Shown piece after piece: positions 8,709 through 18,200 of a stretch of DNA of 64,000 bases. Position 1 is the stretch's first letter. Each line of letters opens with the position of its first letter. The notes beneath the pieces were generated by a model. The model did not search any database. It worked only from the letters and a program-made list of their open reading frames with translations, and was not told the DNA's origin. Source of the DNA: Planctomycetota bacterium (GTDB taxonomy: Bacteria; Planctomycetota; UBA1135; GCA-002686595); contig JAKVCD010000002.1 of the NCBI GenBank assembly GCA_022446815.1, positions 146,595 through 210,594 on the forward strand, read 5' to 3'. The position numbers were made by a program, and so were the translations under genes.

Positions 8709-9467
8709 ATGAAGCAAACCCTCAAGCGCCTCTCCATCCTTGGCTTGTGCGTCCTCGCCGCTTGCAACACCTACCCCGACAAGCGCCTGCTGCAGTACCT
8801 CAACACTGACGGCTTCGGCAAGCGCTACACAGGCAACGCGGAGGAGGAGAACTACATCACGATCGGTGACAGGATCACGGTCACAGACTCCTTCAACGTA
8901 GAGATCGAAGACATCTCTCGGAGGGTGGACATCGACGGCACTGTGCAGCTCCCTGAGCTAGGCGCTGTGCACGTCGCTGGCCTGACGCGGACAGAGATTG
9001 AGGCCCTCCTTAGGGAGAAGTACTCGCCGATCTTCCGTGATCTCGATCCGATGGTCAGCATCTCTGCTGACGGAAAGAAGTACTTCATCTTTGGCGAGGT
9101 TCAAAGTGAGGGCGAGCAGGCGTTCGAAGGTGATCTCACTGTCTTCGAGGCTGTCAGGGGAGCGAGCCCGCTCTTGTCTAGCGCTAACCTGGGCAGGGTT
9201 AGGCTGATTAGGCCTGACCCTAAAGACCCCTTAATCATCTATGTGGATGTTGAGGACATGATGTCCGGGGACTCGACCTTCAACGTGAAGGTTCAAGAGC
9301 TGGACATCATCTACGTGCCGCCGACCATCGTCGCTCAGTTCGGCTACTTCCTTGAGAACCTCGTCTTCCCTATCAAGCAGGTCGTCTCAGGCCTCGGGAA
9401 CGCGATGTTCCTAGCTGGGGGTAGGGGATTCCGAGGTAGACGTGGAAACCAAGGCGGGGTGTTCTAG
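8709..9467 (+). CDS. Polysaccharide export outer-membrane lipoprotein (Wza/BexD family)
   Basis: A 252-residue protein starting at the ATG that gives a clean lipoprotein signal, MKQTLKRLSILGLCVLAAC; an upstream in-frame start at 8661 would bury it. After about 45 residues comes the poly-export domain (ITIGDRITVTDSF, VDIDGTVQLPELGAVHVAGLT, then a SLBB-like segment starting YFIFGEVQSEGEQAFEG). These match proteins that form the outer-membrane pore for capsule or exopolysaccharide. It is shorter than E. coli Wza (about 379) and lacks its C-terminal amphipathic helix length, as is common in exosortase-associated loci. It is followed 9 bases later by the chain-length protein, its expected inner-membrane partner. 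Confidence 0.87.
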   Translation: MKQTLKRLSILGLCVLAACNTYPDKRLLQYLNTDGFGKRYTGNAEEENYITIGDRITVTDSFNVEIEDISRRVDIDGTVQLPELGAVHVAGLTRTEIEALLREKYSPIFRDLDPMVSISADGKKYFIFGEVQSEGEQAFEGDLTVFEAVRGASPLLSSANLGRVRLIRPDPKDPLIIYVDVEDMMSGDSTFNVKVQELDIIYVPPTIVAQFGYFLENLVFPIKQVVSGLGNAMFLAGGRGFRGRRGNQGGVF

Positions 9468-9476
9468 GGAGCTCTC

Positions 9477-11123
9477 ATGGCGATGGTTCAAATTGAGGCG
9501 CCTGGGCAGCTGCAGGAGTTCCTGCAGGTCCTGAAGAAGCGCCGCTGGCAAGCGCTCTTGCCGTTTGCGTTCATCCTGACTCTCGGGGTCTGCTTCGCGA
9601 TCCTTGTTCCGCGCAAGTACAAGGTCACGACTCAGGTTGAGCTGAGGGAGAACGTCTTCGACACCGGTGAACGGCGTAACGTGAGCCCCTCGACCAGCCT
9701 CCGGGAGGCTGATAACGCCCCCTATCAGATCAAGGCGTTGGCTCGGATCCGCTCTGTCGTCAATCAGATGAAGAGTTGGACGGACTACATGGCCCTGAGC
9801 CCTCAGGATCAGCACGAGTATCTCTTGGATATTCAAGACGACATCGAGGTGACGATGCCGCCGCGCCTGAAAACGCAGGGCTCCACCTTCGTGACCATCA
9901 GTTTCCGCCACACGGACCCCTCAAGAGCCTTCGAGTTCTTGCGCGGCCTACGCACAGCTTGGATTGAACAAGAGGTTGAGCGGGACCGAAATCGAATCGC
10001 AGCGGAGTATCAGGGTTTGCTCCGTGAGGAGGACCAGCTCAAGAAGCAGATCGCCGCTGAGGAGCGTGACTTCGCGCAGCTCCGAAGCGAGTACAACATC
10101 TCGCCTACGCAGCCTTCGCCCTCCGCTAACCAGGTGCGCATCGAGGACCCCGTCTTTGAGCGGCTGAACGAGTACCAGAAGGAGCTCGACTCAGCGAGGA
10201 TCGAGAGCGGCGCCCTTCAAGCCACTATCGACGGGCTGAGCGACCAGCTCTTAGGGATCCCTCAGGAGCTCTCTCGGAGCTCAACCATCGGTGGCGTGGA
10301 TCTCTCAGAGTCCCTGCAGGAGCAGCGCTTAGCTCTCGGGAGGCTTCGGGGGGAGCTCGCATCCTATGGTCGGGGGCACTCCAAGTACGGCGTGCTGCAG
10401 AAGGAGATCAAGGACGCAGAGGAGCAGCTTGCTGAGACGGAGCGGCAGGAGAGGGCTGCGACGATTCGCGAAGAGAGGTATCCAAACCCTGACTTCGTAG
10501 AGCTCAACGGTCAGCTCAAGGCTGCAGAGCTCCAGCAAGCAGAGCTCTTCGCTCGGATCGAGCATCTCGAGGACGCGCACGGGCTTGAGCTGGAGAAGGC
10601 AGAGGAGCGGCAAGACATCTACCGGATGGTGCGCCTCAAGACGGCAGACATCGCTCGCTTGGTAGGTGTCCTCGATGAGCTTGAGGGACGCCTTCAGTAC
10701 AAGAAGCAGGTCATGGACATCATGAATGGGCCTACCGGCAACCCCTTCCAGATCACTCAAGAGGTGGTTGAGCCGAAGGAGGCTACCGAGCCTGATCCCT
10801 GGCTCGTACTCGCGATCTCGATCGTCCTTGGTTTGGGCGTCGGCCTCGCGAGCGCGATGTTCGGAGAGTACTCACGGAACTGCTTCCGCGGAGCCGGAGA
10901 CATCGGCGCTGTCATGGTGGTGCCTGTGCTTGGCGTCGTGAACCACATTCGCACGAGGGGAGCTACGCGACGTTTGCGATTGCGGCGGACCCTTGTCGGT
11001 GCCTCTAGCGTCATGATTATGAGCTCTTGCCTGTTCGTGACCTGGGCTTGGAGCTCAAGCCCCGACCTTTTGAGCGACCGCGTCTTGGACTCGATCGAGG
11101 TGTTTAGGGGCTGGTTCCGCTAG
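9477..11123 (+). CDS. Wzz/GumC-type polysaccharide chain-length determinant without kinase domain
   Basis: A 548-residue polysaccharide co-polymerase. The N-terminal Wzz domain has a first membrane segment at about residues 24-43 (LLPFAFILTLGVCFAILVP) and the following beta region (YKVTTQVELRENVF). A long periplasmic coiled coil, rich in Glu, Gln, Leu and Arg, spans roughly 165-420. A second membrane helix lies near 441-465 (LVLAISIVLGLGVGLASAMF) and a third hydrophobic segment near 503-522. No Walker A tyrosine-kinase domain follows, so a separate kinase or none would be expected. It probably sets chain length and bridges to the export lipoprotein 9 bases upstream. Similarity to the PEP-CTERM-locus chain-length subfamily is plausible. 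Confidence 0.83.
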   Translation: MAMVQIEAPGQLQEFLQVLKKRRWQALLPFAFILTLGVCFAILVPRKYKVTTQVELRENVFDTGERRNVSPSTSLREADNAPYQIKALARIRSVVNQMKSWTDYMALSPQDQHEYLLDIQDDIEVTMPPRLKTQGSTFVTISFRHTDPSRAFEFLRGLRTAWIEQEVERDRNRIAAEYQGLLREEDQLKKQIAAEERDFAQLRSEYNISPTQPSPSANQVRIEDPVFERLNEYQKELDSARIESGALQATIDGLSDQLLGIPQELSRSSTIGGVDLSESLQEQRLALGRLRGELASYGRGHSKYGVLQKEIKDAEEQLAETERQERAATIREERYPNPDFVELNGQLKAAELQQAELFARIEHLEDAHGLELEKAEERQDIYRMVRLKTADIARLVGVLDELEGRLQYKKQVMDIMNGPTGNPFQITQEVVEPKEATEPDPWLVLAISIVLGLGVGLASAMFGEYSRNCFRGAGDIGAVMVVPVLGVVNHIRTRGATRRLRLRRTLVGASSVMIMSSCLFVTWAWSSSPDLLSDRVLDSIEVFRGWFR

Positions 11124-11156
11124 CGCTTCGTGCGCGAGGGGAGCTGATCGAAGCCG

Positions 11157-12536
11157 ATGCGGGACCTCCTTGTTTCGCTCTTGGTGCTGGGCCTTCTGCC
11201 CAGTTGCTTTCGTAAGCCCTTCGTTGGGCTCTGCCTCTTCTCGCTGCTCGCATACATGCGCCTGCAGGACCTCTCTTGGGGCTTCGCCCGAGAGGTCCGC
11301 TGGTCCTTTTATGTTGCCATCGTCATGTTCGCAGGCGCGCTCGTCTCTGCTCGTGACCGTAGCTATATGGCCAAGGATTGGCGCTGTTATGTGATGATCT
11401 TGTTGATGGGCGTCGTCGGGGTCAGCGTCGTCATCGCTGGCCAGTACGACGACAACGTGACAGGCGGTTTCACGGAGTTCGGGAAGATCATCATCATCTC
11501 GTTGTTCACGACAGGCATCGTGACCAACCGAGAGAGGCTGCGACTATTGATCTGGATTATCGCGCTCTCTTTTGGCTTCTTCAGTCTGAAGTCGGGGCTT
11601 GTCGGCATCGCCACGCTCGGTCAGCTGCAGATCATTCAGGGCCCAGGCGGGATGTTGAAGGACAACAACGACTTTGCCCTCGCCCTTGCGATGGGGGTCC
11701 CGATGCTCTGGCACATCGCCTCTTCCGAGAAGCGGACATCCCTGAGGAGGCTTTTCTTCCTCCTCGTTCCGATGGCGTGTATCACAATCATGATGACGCA
11801 CTCTCGAGGCGGCTTCTTGGCCCTAGGTGCTGCCGTCCTCTATCTGGCGTGGAGAGGGAGGAACCGGTTCGCGGCGATCGGGACGATCACCTTCCTCACG
11901 ATGGCTGCAGCCTTGATGGTTCCGTCGTCTTATTCAGAGCGCATCCTGTCGATCGCGGAGTATGAGCAGGACGCTTCCTCACGTGCCCGCCTGAAGGCGT
12001 GGGGGATCGCGCGTGAGATGATCCTCGAGCGCCCGCTCTTCGGAGTCGGGTTCTCTGGATTTCAGCGTGAGTACTCGCGCTTCGCCCCGGATGAAGAGGG
12101 CACGATCTTGCGCGATGAGCAGAAGGTGCACGTCGCTCACAACAGCTATCTGCAGATCTGGGCAGAGTGCGGGACTTTGGCTTTCTTGCTCTATGTCTTG
12201 CTGATCTTCGGGTCTTTCTGGGACCTGCGAAAGGTCCGCAAGCTGGCCTCGAGTCGCTACTACTCGAGCTGGATCCTGAATTATGCGGCGATGTTCGAAG
12301 CTTCTATGGCTGCGTTCGTTGTAGGCGGAGTCTTCCTGAACCGCGCCCACTTCGACCTCTTCTATCACTGGGTCGCGCTCGTGGTCGCCTTCTCCATCAT
12401 CGCTCGTCGGCAGCTCGCGGACTCTACGATGTATCCGGAGCGCTCCACCGGTCCCGGTAAGCTGATGCGCGTGAAGCGCCGCGGGCTCGGCAGGGCCGGT
12501 CTCGCGCCTAGGCCTGCCACGAGCGGAGGGGCCTAA
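11157..12536 (+). CDS. O-antigen ligase/polymerase-like membrane protein (exosortase-A-associated type)
   Basis: A 459-residue polytopic inner-membrane protein with about ten hydrophobic segments and a large periplasmic loop near residues 255-335 (SIAEYEQDASSRARLKAW, then GVGFSGFQREYSRF and VHVAHNSYLQIWAECG), the Wzy_C/O-antigen ligase pattern in which Arg and His residues are functionally important. The N-terminus, MRDLLVSLLVLGLLP followed by RKPFVGLCLFSLLAYM, closely resembles the putative O-glycosylation ligase of exosortase A loci as I remember that family. It would polymerise or transfer undecaprenyl-linked glycans in the periplasm. The amidotransferase gene begins 3 bases after its stop, so they are almost certainly cotranscribed. 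Confidence 0.82.
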   Translation: MRDLLVSLLVLGLLPSCFRKPFVGLCLFSLLAYMRLQDLSWGFAREVRWSFYVAIVMFAGALVSARDRSYMAKDWRCYVMILLMGVVGVSVVIAGQYDDNVTGGFTEFGKIIIISLFTTGIVTNRERLRLLIWIIALSFGFFSLKSGLVGIATLGQLQIIQGPGGMLKDNNDFALALAMGVPMLWHIASSEKRTSLRRLFFLLVPMACITIMMTHSRGGFLALGAAVLYLAWRGRNRFAAIGTITFLTMAAALMVPSSYSERILSIAEYEQDASSRARLKAWGIAREMILERPLFGVGFSGFQREYSRFAPDEEGTILRDEQKVHVAHNSYLQIWAECGTLAFLLYVLLIFGSFWDLRKVRKLASSRYYSSWILNYAAMFEASMAAFVVGGVFLNRAHFDLFYHWVALVVAFSIIARRQLADSTMYPERSTGPGKLMRVKRRGLGRAGLAPRPATSGGA

Positions 12537-12539
12537 GCG

Positions 12540-14396
12540 ATGTGCGGCTTCGTCGGAGTGGCGGGGCCGGGGGTGGACCCCTCCGCTGATGCGCTGCGCT
12601 TGATGGGCTCGACCCTGTCGCATCGTGGCCCCGACGATGAACAAGTCAGCGCTCGCGACGGCGCAGGCTTGTGCTTTCGGCGGCTCTCGATCATCGACTT
12701 AGAGGGCGGCGCGCAGCCGCTATGGAACGAGGCGCGAGACATCGCGTGCGTCTTGAATGGCGAGCTCTACAACTTCAAGGAGCTCAGGGCTGAGCTCCTC
12801 GACCGTGGCCATCAATTTCGAACCGGCTCAGACGCTGAGGTCATCGTGCATCTCTATGAGGAGCACGGAGCGCGCTTCGCTGAGCGGCTGATCGGGATGT
12901 TCGCCATCGCTGTGGTCGACTACAGGCGGCCTGGCGATCCTAAGGTGTGCCTCGTGCGGGATCGGCTCGGGATTAAGCCGCTCTACTGGGCGTCTACGAG
13001 CGAGGGAGGGCTCTCGTTCGCAAGTGAGCCTAAGGCGCTCTTGGCAGGGGGCTATGGGGCGCGCAGTATTCGTGGATCCGCGCTCTTGGACTACTTGTCC
13101 CTTGGCTGGTGCGGTGGACCCAAGGCCGCTTGGGATGGGATCGAGCGACTAGAGGCTGGTCACAGGCTCTCCTGGAGCCGCTCTGAAGGCCTCGAGGTCT
13201 CTAGATGGTGGGATCTGCCCTTGGAACCTCTAGAGGCGCCTGAGAGCGACTCAGAGCTCTTGAGCCTGATGGATGAGGTGGTACGAGACCGCCTCGTCGC
13301 TGACGTTCCCCTCGGCGCCTTCCTCTCTGGAGGTTTGGATAGTGGGGCGATCGTGAGCAGCATGATGGGTGAGGCGGACCCACTGATCGCCCTGAGTGTG
13401 GGCTTTGACGAGGCCTCTCACGACGAGCTAGAGCTCGCCCGCAAGACCGCTCAAGCTGTCGGCGCGGAGCACTTTGAAGAGGTCATGGACCCCCTCGCTT
13501 GCTTAGAGGCTGAAGACCTCGCTTGGCATTACGACGAGCCGCTGGCCGACCCTTCAACCGTTCCGACCTATCTCGTCTCTAGGATGGCTCGGGAGCGGGT
13601 CACCGTCGCGCTCTCTGGTGACGGTGGAGATGAAGTCTTTGCTGGCTATCGGCGCTACGGCTTCGTACGTCTGGAGCAGCGCCTCCGATCTGTCGGAGCC
13701 GGCGGCGTCGCAAGAGCTTTCGGGCGAGCCTTGCCCAGCAGGACACGTGGCTTGAGTACGCTCCAGAACATCGGGGATCACCCCGCAGACGCCTTCTTCA
13801 GGAGCGTCAGTCAGGCAGACCCCAGCTTCGCGCTGGAGCTCTTAGGTACCGACGCGAGGGCCGCTGTCGAGGGACATGATCCAGCCCAGGTCTATCGTGA
13901 GCTTTGGGATCGTCCTCGATGTGGAGATGACCTCTACAGGGCGCAATACGTAGACATGAAAACTTGGCTGCCGGAAGACATCTTGATGAAGACGGACAGG
14001 GCTTCGATGGCTGTCTCCTTGGAGGTTCGCGTCCCTCTCTTGGACCATCGCCTCGTAGAGCGTTTCGCTCCCGCTCCGGCCGCTCATAAGATGCGCGGGA
14101 TGAGGGGCAAGCGCGCGCTGCGGAGAGTGATGCATGGAAGGCTCCCTGAGGAAGTCTTGGCTGGGAAGAAGCGCGGCTTCGACACCCCAGTGAGCGCCTG
14201 GCTTCGCGGGCCGCTTAGGGGTGAGCTTGAGTCAGGGCTCCGCTCGCTCCCGTCCGGGTGGTTTAGACCTGAGGCTCTAGCGGCCCTTAACGTCGAGCAC
14301 CAGAGCGGCGCTCGGGATCATGGTCGACTCCTTTGGAGCTTGCTGGTTTTAGAGCGCTGGCGCCGTCGTCATGAAGTCGTAGGCTTGGCTGGCTGA
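12540..14396 (+). CDS. Asparagine-synthase-like glutamine amidotransferase (XrtA-system type)
   Basis: A 618-residue two-domain enzyme. The N-terminal class II glutaminase begins MCGFVGVAG, with Cys2 as nucleophile, then SHRGPDDE and LNGELYNFKELR. The C-terminal synthetase domain has the pyrophosphate loop FLSGGLDSGAIV and VALSGDGGDEVFAGYRRY. Sequence and length match AsnB-type enzymes found in polysaccharide and exosortase A loci. In those settings the likely role is amidation of a sugar acid, for example a uronic acid or amino-sugar derivative, rather than making free asparagine; that role is inferred from context. Upstream UXS- and epimerase-type enzymes indicate uronic acids in the pathway. 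Confidence 0.88.
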   Translation: MCGFVGVAGPGVDPSADALRLMGSTLSHRGPDDEQVSARDGAGLCFRRLSIIDLEGGAQPLWNEARDIACVLNGELYNFKELRAELLDRGHQFRTGSDAEVIVHLYEEHGARFAERLIGMFAIAVVDYRRPGDPKVCLVRDRLGIKPLYWASTSEGGLSFASEPKALLAGGYGARSIRGSALLDYLSLGWCGGPKAAWDGIERLEAGHRLSWSRSEGLEVSRWWDLPLEPLEAPESDSELLSLMDEVVRDRLVADVPLGAFLSGGLDSGAIVSSMMGEADPLIALSVGFDEASHDELELARKTAQAVGAEHFEEVMDPLACLEAEDLAWHYDEPLADPSTVPTYLVSRMARERVTVALSGDGGDEVFAGYRRYGFVRLEQRLRSVGAGGVARAFGRALPSRTRGLSTLQNIGDHPADAFFRSVSQADPSFALELLGTDARAAVEGHDPAQVYRELWDRPRCGDDLYRAQYVDMKTWLPEDILMKTDRASMAVSLEVRVPLLDHRLVERFAPAPAAHKMRGMRGKRALRRVMHGRLPEEVLAGKKRGFDTPVSAWLRGPLRGELESGLRSLPSGWFRPEALAALNVEHQSGARDHGRLLWSLLVLERWRRRHEVVGLAG

Positions 14397-14402
14397 GGCC
14401 TC

Positions 14403-15233
14403 ATGCTGCACGCCCTCTCCTTTGACGTTGAAGAGTACTTTCAGGTCGCCAACCTGAGGGGGAGCTTTGACGAGGCCTCCTGGGACGACGTCCCTAGCCG
14501 CCTCGATGTGGGGATGAATGCGATCCTCGGCGCGCTAGATCGACATGGGGCTAAGGCGACCTTCTTCTTCCTCGGTTGGATCGCAGAGCGTCACCCAGAG
14601 TGGGTGGAGCGCTGCCTCGCTGGCGGGCATGAGGTCGCGAGCCACGGTTGGAGGCACGCCTTCCTTCAAGATCTAGGTAAGCATGGGCTCGTTGAGGATC
14701 TGGCTAGGGCAGAGGCAGCCATCACCGCTGCCGGCGCGCCTATGCCTCGCGGTTTCCGCGCCTCTACCTTCACGCTGACTCGCGAGACTTGGTGGGCTGT
14801 GGACGTCTTGCGGGAGCGGGGCTACGCCTACGACTCTAGCGTCCATCCCATCCAGCACCCGGTCTATGGAATCAGCGACTTTGAGCCGGGGATCTCTCGC
14901 ATTGAGGTCGCTGGTGGTGAGCTCTTGGAGTTCCCTGTCTCTACGCTTCGCGCCTTGGGGAGGAACTGGCCGATGGGGGGAGGAGGGTACTTTCGTCTGC
15001 TGCCTGGCGTCGTGACGCGCGCCGCTGTGCGCAGCTTGGAGCGTGCGGGGCGTCCAGCTTGCCTCTATCTACACCCCTGGGAGTTCGATCCAGGCCAGCC
15101 GCGCGTCAAGGCGGGGTTGAGCGCGAACTTCCGGCACTACTTGAACCTAGAGAAGACCCTACCTCGCCTTGAGCGTCTCCTTGAGGAGTTTCGCTTCGGG
15201 ACGATGGAGGAGGTCCTCAGGGCTTCGGCTTGA
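14403..15233 (+). CDS. Polysaccharide deacetylase (NodB fold, XrtA-system type)
   Basis: A 276-residue deacetylase of carbohydrate esterase family 4 type. FDVEEYF near the N-terminus carries the catalytic and metal-binding acidic residues, SHGWRHAFL holds the two metal-binding His, and GFRASTFTLT is the following motif. The C-terminal half (WPMGGGGYFRLLP, YLHPWEFDPGQPR, NFRHYLNLEKTLPRLERLL) matches the DUF3473 extension of exosortase A-associated deacetylases. It would N-deacetylate amino sugars of the exported glycan. It has no signal peptide, unlike most periplasmic deacetylases, but this family commonly lacks one. It is the last gene of the plus-strand run; the stop lies one base from the stop of the convergent TPR gene. 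Confidence 0.88.
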   Translation: MLHALSFDVEEYFQVANLRGSFDEASWDDVPSRLDVGMNAILGALDRHGAKATFFFLGWIAERHPEWVERCLAGGHEVASHGWRHAFLQDLGKHGLVEDLARAEAAITAAGAPMPRGFRASTFTLTRETWWAVDVLRERGYAYDSSVHPIQHPVYGISDFEPGISRIEVAGGELLEFPVSTLRALGRNWPMGGGGYFRLLPGVVTRAAVRSLERAGRPACLYLHPWEFDPGQPRVKAGLSANFRHYLNLEKTLPRLERLLEEFRFGTMEEVLRASA

Positions 15234-15234
15234 G

Positions 15235-18200
15235 CTACGAGTTGAGCTGACTGCAGAGCCCTCGCAGGGCGTTTGCGAGTGAGCGGTCATACGGGGTAGC
15301 CCCGCGCTCTTTTACTGCTGTGAGCAACTGGAGAGCTTGCTGGTAGTCTCTGTCGCGTGCTCGCTTCATGAGGCCCTCCGAGATGAGCAGCCCGACTTCT
15401 GAGGTGGTGTCATCCAGGGGCCCTCTCTTCTGTGCCGGCCAGGCCTTTGCGAGGACGGTGATTGCCTGGCTCGCGGTGCGCTCCCCTTTCACCGAGAGGA
15501 GGCTCTTAGCGCGAGTGAGCTTGGCGTTTAAGGAGAGGCCGTCGCTGAGGCGCTGTGCCTTTCGAAGTTGATCTTCTACGTCCCTCGCCGAAGCGCCAGA
15601 GGCTTGAAGGCAATGAGCTACCTCCTCGTAAAGAGCTCCAGTGGGAGACATCCTCATCAAATCTTTCGCTGCTGCGAGGGCTTCTTTGTAGCGGCCTAGG
15701 GCGCTGAGAGCGCGCACCTCACCTAGCCAGAGGGACTGAACTCCTGGTGAGAGCTTGAGCTGCTCGCGGCAGAACTCAAGCGCCTGCTCTGGGCCGTATT
15801 GCAGGTAGAACTCTAGCCAGGCTCGCTCAGTCCCAGAGTGTAGGTCTGCGAGACCTACGTCACCTGCTGCGCGGAGGAAGTTATCTAGGCGGCGGAAGGC
15901 ACGTGCGACTCCGAGAGCAGGGTTTTCTGCCTGCTCCAAGAGGTCTAGCCGTGCGATCGCGATCGGGATGCGGGGGTCTTGGCCCGCGAACTTTGCGAGC
16001 TCTTGGAGCGCGCCAGATTGAACTGACGGAAGTACCTCGGACTCACTCGACTGGAGCGCCTGCTCCATGCTCTTGAGTGCTCCAGTGACGAGCCGCGGCC
16101 TGTGAGAGGGCGGGGCTGCCTCGCAAGCTCGGATCCAGTAGGGGGTGGAGCCTCCGCTTTCGCCGGATAGGAGCATCGCGTGAGCGAGGGCCGCGTTGGC
16201 TTCATAGCTCGCAGGGTCGAGCTCTTGAGCTGTGCGTGCTGTGCCCACAGCGGCAGGGATGTCGCCTTGCTGCAGGTTCTGGTAGCAGCGGGCGATGCTT
16301 CGGGTGAGGTCGCTAGGGTACTTTCTGGCGGTGACGAAAGCCTTGGCAGCGCGAAGGGCATCGAAGGTTTCGTGATCATAGTGACCGATGCGCTTGCGCT
16401 CGAGTTGCTCGAACAACTCCCACGCAGGCTCAAATAAGGGGGCGTCCTTTTGGACCCAGCTCCAGAGGGCGTCTCTTGCGCGGAGGGTCTGGCTGCCCTT
16501 GTCGAGGGTCTTCGCTATGAGGTAAGCGTCCCACGCTGTTCTCTCTTCACCCGTGAATTGATTGAGCTGCTCAAGCGAGTAGGGGGCAAAGTAGCTCGTC
16601 TGGGCAGCGAGCAGTACGCCGAGGACTCGAGCCGGTTGCCGGGGGTCCTCCGGGGTGCCATGGAGCAGCGCCTTCGCTTGGGCGAGCGCTGCTTCGTCGA
16701 CTAGGGAGGCGTCGCTGCCGCTCCCTACAGATTCGAGCCCGGCGGCTATGACTGCCCACTCCGGGAGGTGGCGGGTGTCGTCAGCGGTAAGCGCAGCGAT
16801 GGAGAGTACGCGCTCATAGTCCCCAGCGAAGAGGGCCAAGATGGCCTCGCCGACGCCCCCCTCGATCTGCGCTCTCCATGCGCGGCCTCCAGACGAGGTG
16901 AAGGTCCCGAGGCTGTCTAAGAGATAGCGCGACTCGCGGGCGAGGGCGTCTTGGTCTCCTGAGATTGTGCTCGCAAGCACCATCCCGAGGGGAGGGATGG
17001 GTGAGAGCGTGAAGGCCTCTGCTCTTGAGGCTGCGTCCTTAGCTCGGCTCGCGCTCCCTTGCACAAGGTGCAGCAAGATCTCTTGTTCAAGCGACCAGGC
17101 GTCAGCGCCACCCGTGAGCTTTCGAATCTCTTCAAAGACAGGCATCGCCTTTTGGAGCCTGCGATCAAAGACCAGCTTGTTGGCTAAGGTCTTTAAGGTC
17201 GCGACGTCCCCGGTTGCCAAGAGCCCCTCGATGGCTTCATCGATGGCCCCAGGCTTGCCTGCGAGGCTAGCGATCTCAACTGCCGTCAGCAGGGCCTCGC
17301 TGTAGAGCGGGTCTCCGCTCTTGATGCTCGCGAGCTTTTCTAGCGCGAGCTTGCGCTCCTGAAGCTCTGCATAAATCTGTGCTGAGAGGAGCGTCGTCTC
17401 GGCGCTAGCCTCGATGCCTTCGGCTTTCTCCAATGCGACGAGCGCTTGACGTCTCGCGCCCTCGGCACGGAGCCGCTTTGCGATCTCTAGGCGACCCGTC
17501 CATGCAGGGTCTGCGCGCATGATCCGATGGAGTTGCGCCTCGCTGAAGGGGGAGACGGGGAGCCTCCTGACGAAGCCCTTGGAGGTCTCGTCTAGTCCTA
17601 CAAGATCGATTCGGTCCGCGATTTGGTCAGTCGCCGTGCGGATACGGCCCAGGGTGAGCCTCGAGTCGATCATGAGGTCAATCGCAGGCGTGAAGTTGGG
17701 CAGATTCTCTAGGATTCGTCGGCAAACCGAGATCGCCGCGAGGTGATTTTCGTCCGTTCTGTGTCGCTGTGCGAGGTCAAGGAGAGAGTATGAGTCTAGG
17801 GGGACCAAGGGGAGCGATCGGCGCTCCCTGGTGACGTCTTGGTAAATGAGGTCTAGGTCCCGCCCTTCGACGCTCAAGGCCCGAGCGCCTAGCTCCTTAT
17901 AGCGCGCGAAGAGCTGGTTGTAGTCCTTGGGTTGCCTGCAGAGCGCCTCAGCGAGGGAGCGCAAGGGGACGAGAAGCCCTGTGTGTCCCGACTCTTCTTG
18001 GAGCTCTGCGAGACGGATCCATAGAGCGCTAGCGCCGGTTCCGTCGGGGTCTATCTGAAGTGCTGCATAGACCGACTCACGCTCCATGAAGTCTTCACCT
18101 GCAGCTCGATCTAGCTCCGCGAGTAGCGTCCACGCCTCATACAGTGCGCCCTCATAGGGCTCCGGCGCGCCAGAGCTAGCATAGGTTCGGAGGAGGGCTC